Positions 1-8,545 of a DNA stretch of 41,510 bases are shown piece by piece. The DNA is taken from positions 1 to 41,510 of the forward strand of contig CAZQXD010000035.1 in NCBI GenBank assembly GCA_964597315.1, read 5' to 3'. The translations under genes were made by a program, and so were the position numbers. The stretch is from CAZQXD01 sp964597315. Its GTDB lineage: Bacteria > Pseudomonadota > Gammaproteobacteria > Competibacterales > Competibacteraceae. The notes under the pieces were generated by a model that did no database searches, was not told the DNA's origin, and worked only from the letters and a program-made list of their open reading frames with translations. The first letter of the stretch is position 1; every line of letters begins with the position of its first letter.

Positions 1-92
1 TGGCCGCCCGCACGGCCTGGGCCTAGGCTGGAGCCCCGCCCCCGGCAGCGCCCCAAGCCGAAGCCCCTCAGCCCACCCCCGAACTGCAAGGC

Positions 93-3000
93 GTGGTGGA
101 AGAACGCCGCCGCCAACAGGTGCGCCGACTGCTGGCCCGGGCCGAGCGGCAAATGGTGTTTCGCCAACACCTGACGCCCCCTGGGGATAACGCCGTGGAC
201 AGTTACCGGCAGGTGCTGAAACTGGACCCGGACAATGCCGAAGCCCGTTCCGCGCTGGCCGGCATTGCTGCTGATCAGCTCCGCCAGGCGCGCCAGGCCA
301 GCGACCCGGCCACCCGCTTGGCGGCGGTCCAGTCCGGTTTGCGCGCCCAACCGGAACATCAAGAGCTGCTGGCCCTGCGCGCGCAACTGACCGGCCAGCC
401 CGACCCTACCGAGTCCGAACGCCTGGCAGCCGAGCGCCAACGGCAGGCACAACGCCGCCAGGAGGAACAGCGCCGTCGGCAAATCGCGGCGCTGGTGACG
501 CAAGCCCAGGATCAGGCCGAATCTGGGCGGCTGGTGGAGCCAGCCGGGGACAATGCCCTGGACAGCTACCGACAAGTGCTGGACCTGGACCCCGGCAATC
601 CCGCTGCCCAGGCCGGGCTGGTGGAATTGGTGGACACTCTGACCCAGCGGGCGCGGCGACAGCGCCAGTCCGGTGAACTGGACGCTGCCCTTGAAACCCT
701 CGCCCAGGGCCTGCGGGTAAACCCCCGGGACCAGGATTTGTTGGCCCTGGGAGAAGCGGTGCGGGCCGAGCGGGCCGAACAAGACCGCCGACGCCTGGAA
801 GAGGCGCGTCGGCAACAGCGTATCGCCAGACTGCTGGCGGCGGCGGAGCGGCGATTCCAGGCCGGCCAACTCATCGAGCCGACCGGGACCAGCGCCGCAG
901 ACAGCTACCGGCGGGTGCTGGACCTGGACCCCGGCAACTCCGAAGCCCGGGCAGGACTGGCGCAACTGGCCGCCACTTTTGCCGAGCGGGCCGCCCAGGC
1001 CCAGCGGGGAGGGGATCTCCAGGCCAGCCTGAAAGCCATCGCCCAGGGTCTTTCCGTGCGTCCCGATGATCGAACCCTGCTGGCTCTGCGCGAGGCGGTA
1101 CAGGTGGAACAAGCCGAGCGGGAGCGCCAGCGTCTAGAGGCCGAGCGCCGGGCGCGGCAACTGGCGGACCTGCTGGCGACGGCCCGTCGGCAAGTCCAGG
1201 CGGGCCGCTGGGTGAGTCCCGAGGGGGATAACGCCCTGGACAGCTACCGGCGGCTGCTGACCCTAGACCCCGGCAACCCCGAGGCCGAAGCTGGGCTACG
1301 GGAACTGACGGGGCTACTGACCGAACAGGCGCAGCAACAGCGCCGGGCCGATGATCTAGACACCGCTCTTGACACCATCGCCCAGGGCTTACGGGTGAAC
1401 CCCCGGGATCGGGACTTGCTGGCCCTGGACGAGACTGTGCGCTCGGAGCAGGCGGAGCGGGAACGGCAACGCCTGGAAGCCGAGCGCCGAGCGCGGCGGG
1501 TGACGGAACTCCTGGACGCCGCCTACCGGCACTTCCAGGCCGGACGCCTGCTAACACCGGCTGGGGGCAGCGCGGTGGCGGCCTATCGCCAGGTTCTGGC
1601 GCTGGAGCCGGACAATCCCGTAGCCCAGGCGGGCTTGGGGCGAATTGTGAAACACTACACCCAACAGGCCCTTGAGCAGCAACAACAGGGCGCATTGGAG
1701 GCCGCCCTGTCCGCCGCCGTTCAAGGTCTGAGCGTGGACCCGGAGAACGCAGCATTGCTGAGCCTGCGCGCAAGCCTGCAAACGGAGCAGGCCGAACGCC
1801 AACGCCGGGCGCGGCAGGTGGCCGAGGGACTGGCAGCGGCGCGACGGCTAGTTCAGGCCGGCAAGCTGGTGGAACCGGATGAGGAAAACGCCGCAGCCAG
1901 TTATCGAGCGGTGCTGGACCTGGAGCCTGGGAATGCTGAGGCCCAAGTCGGCTTGGAACGGATTGCCGACGCCTTGAGGGCGCACGCAGAACAGCGGCGC
2001 CAGGCCGGGGACCTGGAGGCCGCCCTGACGGCGGTGAAGGCCGGTCTTGGGGCGCGGCCCGGGGATCGGGAGCTGCTGGCCCTGTGGGATAAAGTACGGG
2101 ACGAACTGACCGAACGCCAGCGTCGGGCGCGGCAAGTGGCCGAGACCCTGGCGGCGGCTCGGGGGCAGTTCCAGGCGGGCAGGCTGGTGGACCCGGAGGG
2201 GGACAACGCCACGGCCAGCTACCGGGCGATTTTGGCCCTGGACCCGGATAATGCCGAGGCCCAGGCCGGGCTGGAGCGCATCGCCGGCGCTTTGGGCAGG
2301 CAAGCGAGCGACCAGCGCCGAGCCGGGGACCTGGAGGCCGCCCTGGCCACGGTGGCGGCCGGTCTTGGGGTGCGGCCCAGGGATCGGGAACTGCTGGCCC
2401 TGCGGGATAAAGTGCAAGACGAACTGGCCGAACGCCAGCGTCGGGCGCGGCAAGTGGCCGAGACCCTGGCGGCGGCTCGGGGGCAGTTCCAGGCGGGCAA
2501 GCTGGTGGACCCGCAAGAGGACAACGCCACGGCCAGCTACCGGGCGGTTTTGGCCCTGGACCCGGAAAATGCCGAGGCCCAGGCCGGGTTGGAGCGCGTC
2601 GCCGCCGCCCTGGGCGCCCAAGCGGAACAGCGGCGCCAAGGCGGCGATCTGGAGGCCAGCCTGGCGCTGCTGGACCAAGCCCTGACCGTGACCCCGGACG
2701 ATCCGAAATTGCGACGCCAACGCGAGGCCGTGGAGGCGGAACAAGACGAGCGTCGGCGCCAGCAACAGCGCATCGCCGAGCTGCTGGTGGTGGCCCAGGA
2801 GCAGTTCCAGGCGGGCAAGCTGGTGGTCCCGGAGGGGGACAACGCTGCGGCCAGTTACCGGGAGGTATTGAGCCTGGACCCAAACAATGCCCCGGCCAGC
2901 GCCGGGCTGGAACGCATCGTCGTGGGCTATCTGCGCCTGGCCCAGGGGCGGTTAGAGGCTGGCGCTCTGGAACCGGCCCTGGCGGCGGTGGAAGCGGGCC

Positions 3001-3695
3001 TGTCGGTGGACCCAAGACAGTCGGCGCTGTTACAACTACGGGATCGCGCCCAGGCGGAACTGGCCGAGCGGGAGCGCCGCGCCCGAGAACTGGCCACCCT
3101 GCTGGCCCAGGCCCGGGTTCAGGAACAAGCCAGCCGATTGGCCGTCCCACCTGGGGACAACGCCGTGGACAGCTATCGGCGGGTGCTGGAACTGGAGCCG
3201 GATCACCCCCAGGCCAAGGCCGCCCTGGCCCGGCTGGCCAAGCGGCTGGACGGGACGGCGCGTCAGCGCCTGAGAAGCGGCGAGCTGGAGGCCGCTCTGG
3301 CCCAGGCCGAGGGAGGCTTGCGAGCCGATCCCGACCACGATGAGCTGCTGAAACTGCGGGGGGAGATTCGGGATCGCCTCGCCGAGCGGGAGCGACGGCG
3401 CCAGGAAATCGACACCCTGCTGGCCGCAGCTCGCCGCCAGACCGAGGCCGGTCGACTCACCGAGCCAGCGGGGGATAATGCCCAAGCCAGCTACCGGCGG
3501 GTGCTGGAGCTGGACCCCGATAACCCGGCCGCCAAGGCCGGATTGGACGATCTGCTGGCCCGGGCCGAGCAGGACCTCAAGAACAAGCTTGCCGAGTGGC
3601 GGCGCATACAGGAGCAATTGGATGCCGAGGAACAGGCCATCCGCGAGTCCATCCAGCAGATGCTCAGCGAGGATCGGGAGCGGCGCTCGGATTAA
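93..3695 (+). CDS. TPR-like repeat protein of eleven ~106-residue units (start uncertain)
   Basis: The 1200-residue protein is almost wholly a tandem array. Each unit has a helical stretch rich in Arg, Gln and Ala, then a signature of the form GDNAxxSYRxVLxLDPxN, a second helix pair and a GLxxxPxDxxLLAL motif. I count eleven signatures, starting near bases 183, 546, 886, 1223, 1563, 1882, 2199, 2517, 2835, 3153 and 3471; the last seven are about 318 bp apart. The motif resembles TPR-like segments found in gammaproteobacterial proteins with kinase or SUMF1 domains, but neither domain is visible here. The only start in the frame is GTG at 93 (or 96), without a good ribosome-binding site. The frame stays open back to a TAG at 24-26 and reads as an Ala/Pro-rich linker, so the true 5' end may be lost, frameshifted or upstream of the window. 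No signal peptide or membrane segment is seen. A scaffold role is inference. Confidence 0.75.
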   Translation: MVEERRRQQVRRLLARAERQMVFRQHLTPPGDNAVDSYRQVLKLDPDNAEARSALAGIAADQLRQARQASDPATRLAAVQSGLRAQPEHQELLALRAQLTGQPDPTESERLAAERQRQAQRRQEEQRRRQIAALVTQAQDQAESGRLVEPAGDNALDSYRQVLDLDPGNPAAQAGLVELVDTLTQRARRQRQSGELDAALETLAQGLRVNPRDQDLLALGEAVRAERAEQDRRRLEEARRQQRIARLLAAAERRFQAGQLIEPTGTSAADSYRRVLDLDPGNSEARAGLAQLAATFAERAAQAQRGGDLQASLKAIAQGLSVRPDDRTLLALREAVQVEQAERERQRLEAERRARQLADLLATARRQVQAGRWVSPEGDNALDSYRRLLTLDPGNPEAEAGLRELTGLLTEQAQQQRRADDLDTALDTIAQGLRVNPRDRDLLALDETVRSEQAERERQRLEAERRARRVTELLDAAYRHFQAGRLLTPAGGSAVAAYRQVLALEPDNPVAQAGLGRIVKHYTQQALEQQQQGALEAALSAAVQGLSVDPENAALLSLRASLQTEQAERQRRARQVAEGLAAARRLVQAGKLVEPDEENAAASYRAVLDLEPGNAEAQVGLERIADALRAHAEQRRQAGDLEAALTAVKAGLGARPGDRELLALWDKVRDELTERQRRARQVAETLAAARGQFQAGRLVDPEGDNATASYRAILALDPDNAEAQAGLERIAGALGRQASDQRRAGDLEAALATVAAGLGVRPRDRELLALRDKVQDELAERQRRARQVAETLAAARGQFQAGKLVDPQEDNATASYRAVLALDPENAEAQAGLERVAAALGAQAEQRRQGGDLEASLALLDQALTVTPDDPKLRRQREAVEAEQDERRRQQQRIAELLVVAQEQFQAGKLVVPEGDNAAASYREVLSLDPNNAPASAGLERIVVGYLRLAQGRLEAGALEPALAAVEAGLSVDPRQSALLQLRDRAQAELAERERRARELATLLAQARVQEQASRLAVPPGDNAVDSYRRVLELEPDHPQAKAALARLAKRLDGTARQRLRSGELEAALAQAEGGLRADPDHDELLKLRGEIRDRLAERERRRQEIDTLLAAARRQTEAGRLTEPAGDNAQASYRRVLELDPDNPAAKAGLDDLLARAEQDLKNKLAEWRRIQEQLDAEEQAIRESIQQMLSEDRERRSD
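183..3545 (+). repeat. Tandem in-frame 318-bp coding repeats
   Basis: Eleven copies of a unit that settles to about 318 bp (106 codons) from copy 5 onward; the earlier units are longer because of extra Arg/Gln/Glu-rich linker. Copies 7 and 8 are closest: bases 2113-2181 and 2431-2499 are identical over 69 nt at an offset of exactly 318, and similarity continues on both sides. This points to recent duplication or gene conversion inside the array. Similarity falls off towards both ends. Confidence 0.85.
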
Positions 3696-3725
3696 TATGC
3701 AAAACACCCACGCCATTCAGAGAGA

Positions 3726-6700
3726 ATGCTCGAACCCCCCATGAGCATCGCCGTCGTCGCCGAAAAACCCGCCGTGGCTCGGGACATCGCCAAGGTGTTG
3801 GGCGCCCACGCCCGGGGCGACGGTTGCCTGAGGGGCAAGGGCTACATCGTCACCTGGGCGGTGGGCCATCTGGTGGGCCTGGCCCAACCCCATGAGATCG
3901 ACCCCCAATGGCGGTCCTGGCGTCGGGCGTCCCTGCCCATGCTGCCGGCGGAGTGGCCTCTGGTGGTGGCGGAGCGGGGCCAGGCCCAGTTCGGGATCAT
4001 CAAGAAGATCATCAATGCCCGGGAGGTGAAACAGGTGATCTGCGCCACCGACGCCGGCCGGGAGGGGGAGCTGATCTTCCGCTATATCTACCAGGCGGCC
4101 CGCTGCCGCAAGCCGGTGCGCCGATTGTGGATTTCCTCCTTGACCCCCGAGGCCATCCGCCGGGGTTTCGAGGAATTGCGCGATGGCCGCCAGTTCGAGC
4201 CGTTGGCGGCGGCGGCCCGGGGCCGTTCCCAAGCCGACTGGCTGGTGGGCATGAATTTGTCCCGGGCCTGCACCCTGGCCTTCGCCCCCCAAGGGGAGGT
4301 GTTGTCCGTGGGCCGGGTCCAGACCCCCACCCTGGCCATGGTGGTGGAGCGGGAGTTGGCCATCCGCGCCTTTGTACCCGAAGATTATCTGGAGATTGAA
4401 GCCCGCTTCGCCCCCTGGCCAGAGGCGGGCGAGCCGGACCGGGACAACAGCTATACCGGGGTCTGGTTCCGGGGTGAACGACCGACCTCCGAGGCCAAGC
4501 GCCTGCCCGCCGACGGGGTCGAGGCCGAGGCGATTCTGGCGCGGATTCGCGCCGGCGAGGCCCGCATCCAGTCCAAATCCAGCGAAACCCGCCGCCAACC
4601 GCCCCCCTTGCTTTACGATCTCACCGAGCTGCAACGCCACGCCAACCGCCTGTACGGCTTTTCCGCCGAAACAACCCTGAACCTGGCCCAACAGCTCTAT
4701 GAGCGCCATAAGCTCATCACCTATCCCCGCACCGACAGCCGCCACCTGTCCCAGGACGTGGCCGCCACCTTGGACCGGGTGGTGGCGGCGGTGGCTGGGC
4801 CGTACAGGGAGCTGCTGGCCCCAGGCAGCGGCGAGCGGCCCTTGGGGCGGCGCTTCGTGGACGACGCCCAGGTCAGCGATCACCACGCCATCATCCCCAC
4901 CCCCGTGACCCCGGGCAGCCTGAGCGGGGACGAGCAGCGGGTCCATGATCTGATCTGCCGCCGCTTGCTGGCCGCCTGGCATCCAGACCATATCGGGTCG
5001 GTGACCACGGTGATCACCGCCGTCAGGGGGCCGGATGGGATAGACCGTTTTCACAGCAGCGGCGCCGTGGTGGAGCAGGTCGGCTGGAAGGTGCTAGACC
5101 CCAAGCCGGTTCGCAAAGGGAGCAAGAGTCCAGCCGAGGAAGGCGCGGCACAATTGCCTCCCGGTCTCGCCGAGGGCCAGCGTCAGCAGCTTCAGGGCAG
5201 CCGGGCCGTGGCCAAGCAGACCCGACCGCCACCCCGGTATACCGAGGCCGCCTTACTCACCGCCATGGAGACCGCCGGTCGGAGCCTGGACGACAAGACC
5301 CTATCCGCCGCCATGAAGGATTCCGGGTTGGGCACGTCGGCCACCCGGGCCGAGATCATCGAAACCCTGCTGCGCCGGGACTATGTGTTGCGCAAGGGCA
5401 AGTCCCTGGAGGCCACGGAGCGGGGTATCCGGCTGATTCAGGCGGTACACCCGGCCGTCAAAAGCCCGGCCATGACTGGCCGCTGGGAGGCGGAACTGCG
5501 CAAAATCCAACGGGGTGAAGGGGAATTGAACGCCTTTATGACCGCCATTGAGGGCTATGTGCGGGAGGCAGTGGGGGGGACGCTGGCCAAGACACCCCAA
5601 GACCTGCCCTTGGACCCTCGGGACAGACAGGGTAAAGGAATGCCAGATGCCGCCCCGACCGCCACCACAGGAGAATCAGCCGTGTCGCCAGCCACCCACG
5701 GGGACCGCAACCCCACCCCGGCCGAGCGCCTCGCCGAGCTGCTGCCCAGCTTCGGCCTGAGCGCCTTTCGCCCCCACCAGGAGACCGCCTGCCGGGCGGT
5801 GACCGAGGGCCGGGATGTACTGCTGGTGATGCCCACCGGAGCCGGCAAGTCCTTGTGCTACCAGCTCCCCGGCCTGGCCCGGGCGGGCGTTACCCTGGTG
5901 GTCTCGCCTCTGATCGCCTTGATGGAAGACCAGGTGGCCAAGCTCCAGGCCCTGGGGCTGGCCGCCGAGCGCATCCACTCCGGGCGGGACCGGGCGGCCT
6001 CCCGGGCGGCGTGCGTGGAGTATCTGGCCGGGCGGCTGGATTATCTGTTCATCGCCCCGGAGCGGCTCAGCGTGCCGGGTTTTCCAGAAATGCTGGCCAA
6101 GCGCATCCCGGCCCTGATCGCCGTGGACGAGGCCCACTGTATTTCCCAGTGGGGCCATGATTTCCGGCCCGACTACCGGCTGCTGGGGCGGCGGCTGCCC
6201 CAGTTGCGTCCGGCTCCGGTGATCGCCATGACCGCCACCGCCACGCCCTCGGTCCAGGACGATATCGTGGCGCAACTGGCCATGTCCGAGCCGGTGCGCC
6301 ATATTCACGGTTTCCGGCGCACCAATATCGCCGTGGAGGCCGCCGAACTGGCCCGGTCCCGACGCGCCGAGGCGGTGGTTCGGGTGCTGGCCGACCCCGG
6401 GCGGCGTCCGGCCATCGTCTACGCCCCCACCCGCAAGGAGGCCGATAGCCTGGGGACGGAACTGGAGACACAGTTTCCAGCCGCCGCCTACCACGCCGGT
6501 ATGGGCGCTGAGGACCGGGATCGGGTGCAGCGGCGGTTTCTGGCCGGGTCGCTGGAGGTGATCGTGGCCACCATCGCCTTCGGCATGGGGGTGGACAAGC
6601 CCAATATCCGCACCGTGATTCACACCGGCCTGCCCGGCAGCCTGGAGGGTTATTACCAGGAGATCGGTCGCGCCGGGCGGGATGGTCTGCCGTCCCGGGC

Positions 6701-7736
6701 CATTTTGCTGTATTCCTTCGCCGATTGCCGCACCCACGAGTTTTTCCACGACCGGGATTACCCGGACATCGACGTGCTGGACAGCCTTTATCAGGCTCTG
6801 ACCGGAGACCTCCAGCACCGGGGCGAGTTGTGCCAGCGTCTGAAGCTGGACCCGGAGTTGTGCGACCGGGCCTTGAACAAGCTCCGGGTCCACGGCGGGG
6901 CGGTGGTGGATCTGGATGACAATGTGCGCCGGGGGGAGGGCGACTGGCGCGGTCCCTACCGCGCCCAAAGCGAGCATAAACAGGTCCAGTTGGAGCGGAT
7001 GATGCGTTTCGCCCAGGATCATGGCTGCCGGATGTTGCGGATGGTGAGTCACTTCGGCGATCAGGCCGACTCCGGCCAGCCCTGCGGTATCTGCGATGTC
7101 TGCGACCCTGAGACGGTGCTGGTGCGCCGGTTCCGCGCCTCCACGGCGGCCGAGGCGGCGATACTGGGGCGGTTGTTGGAGGAGCTGCGCCGTTGGGACG
7201 GCCAGAGCGTGGGTCGGCTCTACAAGGAGATCGCCGGGGAACTGCCCCGGCGGGACTTCGAGGAACTGCTGGGCGGGCTGGTGAGCGCCGGACTGGCGAG
7301 CACCGCCGACGATGAGTTTCAGAAAGAGGGCCGCGTTATTCGTTTCCGCCGGGCCTGGCTGACCGACGAGGGCCGCTCGGCGGACGCTGATCCGGGCGCT
7401 TGTGTGCGCCTGAGCGATAAACCGCCCCCGGCCGCCCGGCGTCGCAAGGCCACCCCGGCAGCGACCCGTTCCAGCGCCAAGGCCCCGCCGGCCGCTGCCC
7501 CGGAACCCCGGGGGGAGGCCCCGCCGATACTGGTGGAGGCCCTCAAGGACTGGCGCCGCGCCGAGGCCCAGGTCCGGGAAGTACCCGCCTACTGTGTGCT
7601 TAGCAATCGCACCCTGGAGGCCGTCGCCGCCGCCCGGCCCCGCACGGTCGGGGAATTGCTGCGGATCAAGGGAATCGGCGCGGCCACGGCGGAACGGTAT
7701 GGGGACGCTATTTTGGGGGTGTTGCGGGAGTCATAG
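3726..7736 (+). CDS. DNA topoisomerase III - RecQ helicase fusion
   Basis: One 1336-residue frame joins two enzymes. Residues 1 to ~625 are a type IA topoisomerase of the TopB family: toprim glutamate E13, the acidic motif DAGREGE from D109, and active-site Tyr333 in YPRTDSR. After a Pro/Ala/Thr-rich linker (~627-673) comes a full RecQ: FRPHQ motif 0, Walker A lysine K708, DEAH at 801-804, TATAT motif III, a GRAGRDG motif VI, RQC zinc ligands C1101, C1120, C1123 and C1126, and an HRDC-like domain from ~1270 ending in a helix-hairpin-helix (IKGIGAATAERYG). TopB passes strands and decatenates single-stranded links; RecQ unwinds and is known to stimulate TopB, so the fusion suggests obligate coupling. 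Start choice: ATG 3726 has a poor purine run directly before it; ATG 3741 is the alternative. The usual TopB C-terminal zinc tail is missing, its place taken by the linker. Neighbours give no clue. Confidence 0.93.
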   Translation: MLEPPMSIAVVAEKPAVARDIAKVLGAHARGDGCLRGKGYIVTWAVGHLVGLAQPHEIDPQWRSWRRASLPMLPAEWPLVVAERGQAQFGIIKKIINAREVKQVICATDAGREGELIFRYIYQAARCRKPVRRLWISSLTPEAIRRGFEELRDGRQFEPLAAAARGRSQADWLVGMNLSRACTLAFAPQGEVLSVGRVQTPTLAMVVERELAIRAFVPEDYLEIEARFAPWPEAGEPDRDNSYTGVWFRGERPTSEAKRLPADGVEAEAILARIRAGEARIQSKSSETRRQPPPLLYDLTELQRHANRLYGFSAETTLNLAQQLYERHKLITYPRTDSRHLSQDVAATLDRVVAAVAGPYRELLAPGSGERPLGRRFVDDAQVSDHHAIIPTPVTPGSLSGDEQRVHDLICRRLLAAWHPDHIGSVTTVITAVRGPDGIDRFHSSGAVVEQVGWKVLDPKPVRKGSKSPAEEGAAQLPPGLAEGQRQQLQGSRAVAKQTRPPPRYTEAALLTAMETAGRSLDDKTLSAAMKDSGLGTSATRAEIIETLLRRDYVLRKGKSLEATERGIRLIQAVHPAVKSPAMTGRWEAELRKIQRGEGELNAFMTAIEGYVREAVGGTLAKTPQDLPLDPRDRQGKGMPDAAPTATTGESAVSPATHGDRNPTPAERLAELLPSFGLSAFRPHQETACRAVTEGRDVLLVMPTGAGKSLCYQLPGLARAGVTLVVSPLIALMEDQVAKLQALGLAAERIHSGRDRAASRAACVEYLAGRLDYLFIAPERLSVPGFPEMLAKRIPALIAVDEAHCISQWGHDFRPDYRLLGRRLPQLRPAPVIAMTATATPSVQDDIVAQLAMSEPVRHIHGFRRTNIAVEAAELARSRRAEAVVRVLADPGRRPAIVYAPTRKEADSLGTELETQFPAAAYHAGMGAEDRDRVQRRFLAGSLEVIVATIAFGMGVDKPNIRTVIHTGLPGSLEGYYQEIGRAGRDGLPSRAILLYSFADCRTHEFFHDRDYPDIDVLDSLYQALTGDLQHRGELCQRLKLDPELCDRALNKLRVHGGAVVDLDDNVRRGEGDWRGPYRAQSEHKQVQLERMMRFAQDHGCRMLRMVSHFGDQADSGQPCGICDVCDPETVLVRRFRASTAAEAAILGRLLEELRRWDGQSVGRLYKEIAGELPRRDFEELLGGLVSAGLASTADDEFQKEGRVIRFRRAWLTDEGRSADADPGACVRLSDKPPPAARRRKATPAATRSSAKAPPAAAPEPRGEAPPILVEALKDWRRAEAQVREVPAYCVLSNRTLEAVAAARPRTVGELLRIKGIGAATAERYGDAILGVLRES
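5669..5684 (+). promoter_or_regulatory. Internal ribosome-binding site and in-frame GTG inside the TopB-RecQ linker
   Basis: AGGAGA at 5669-5674 lies 7 nt before GTG 5682, which is in frame with RecQ and falls in the linker just ahead of the helicase domain. Initiation here would give a free RecQ of 684 residues. An in-frame ATG at 5640, with AGGG 7 nt upstream, is a second candidate. Either this is the old start of a separate recQ gene fused by loss of the topB stop, or the locus makes both forms. Seen in sequence; use is inference. Confidence 0.5.
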
Positions 7737-7916
7737 GGACAGGCGCCGTTCCCGAAGCGCCAAAAGCCCGGCCCGGAGCGGTATTCTTACCGCAATGAGT
7801 TGGAAAAAATTACTCATATTCATGATGTTATGTGGATAGCATGGAGTCCGTCACACTCCGGGTCATGGCTTGAACAGCGACCTGGAGAAGACGTACTCGA
7901 ACAGAGGAGAAACATT

Positions 7917-8483
7917 ATGAATATGACCTTACGGGTCTCTAGTCTCGCTACTGTCTTATTGCTGGCCGCCGCCCCGGCCCTGGCCCAGGTGGCCGGGGGA
8001 CCGGTACCCAAGCCCAATGTTTTCGACGACGGCAACCGCTGGCTCATCACCGGCTTTTACGATAACTCGCCGGTGCATCAGCAAGCCGCTACCCAGGGCA
8101 TCTGCTTTTATCCCTATGCCGTCGTGGGCACCCATATCCGAGGGCGTTGGGTGAGCGACACCTTCCCGGACTGGAACGGCATTTATACCCAGGAGGGTGA
8201 TCAGGTGACCATGCACGGGGATTATGACCACGACAAGGGTCATGATGGCATGAGTTGGGAGATCGTCTCCGACAGCCGCGATAACCACGGCGCCGGCCAT
8301 TGGTTCGAGTGGCGAGAAGACGGTGGCTTCGGGACCACCATTGGTTTCGGCAATGCCCATCTGGTGCGGGTCGGCAAGTGCGAGCCTAATCACATCGAAG
8401 AGCTGGGGGTAGCGCCCCGCTACCGTAAGGATGGCAAAGTGGCCGAGATGCCCATGGACCCGGAGCAATTGCCCCTGGAGTAA
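7917..8483 (+). CDS. Secreted protein of unknown function
   Basis: A 188-residue protein starting at ATG 7917, with AGAGGAGA at 7902-7909 as ribosome-binding site. A longer frame from 7800 exists, but its extra N-terminus does not look like protein, whereas this start gives a clean signal peptide: a short n-region, a hydrophobic LLLAAAPALA core and cleavage near ALA-Q (residue ~24). The mature protein is rich in Gly, Asp, His and Trp, with two Cys (in GICFYPY and in VGKCEP) that could form a periplasmic disulfide. The middle part repeats His/Asp pairs (HGDYDHDKGHDG), which could bind metal, but this is only a guess. I do not recognise the family. It stands alone between topB-recQ and an intrinsic terminator, so it is probably transcribed singly from the 180-bp gap upstream. 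Confidence 0.75.
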   Translation: MNMTLRVSSLATVLLLAAAPALAQVAGGPVPKPNVFDDGNRWLITGFYDNSPVHQQAATQGICFYPYAVVGTHIRGRWVSDTFPDWNGIYTQEGDQVTMHGDYDHDKGHDGMSWEIVSDSRDNHGAGHWFEWREDGGFGTTIGFGNAHLVRVGKCEPNHIEELGVAPRYRKDGKVAEMPMDPEQLPLE

Positions 8484-8500
8484 TAGGCCAGTAGTTGGGC

Positions 8501-8540
8501 GCGGCCCCCGCAGATCAAGCTGACGCGGGGGCCGCGTTTT
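8501..8540 (+). terminator. Rho-independent terminator
   Basis: A perfect 11-bp GC-rich stem (8501-8511 with 8525-8535), a 13-nt loop and then GTTTT. It lies 17 nt after the stop of the secreted protein and points along the plus strand. It also separates that gene from the convergent Uma2 gene. Confidence 0.85.
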
Positions 8541-8545
8541 CTCGC

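Noticed and set aside
871..3150. Long minus-strand open frame of 759 codons opposite the repeat protein, and others beside it
   Set aside because: The Pro/Gly/Arg-rich reading is the mirror of the repeats on the other strand; no start signals or domains. GC-rich repetitive coding DNA keeps the opposite strand open.
7737..7916. Rho-independent terminator after topB-recQ
   Set aside because: A GCGGTA-TTCT-TACCGC hairpin exists but no T-run follows, so I do not call it.
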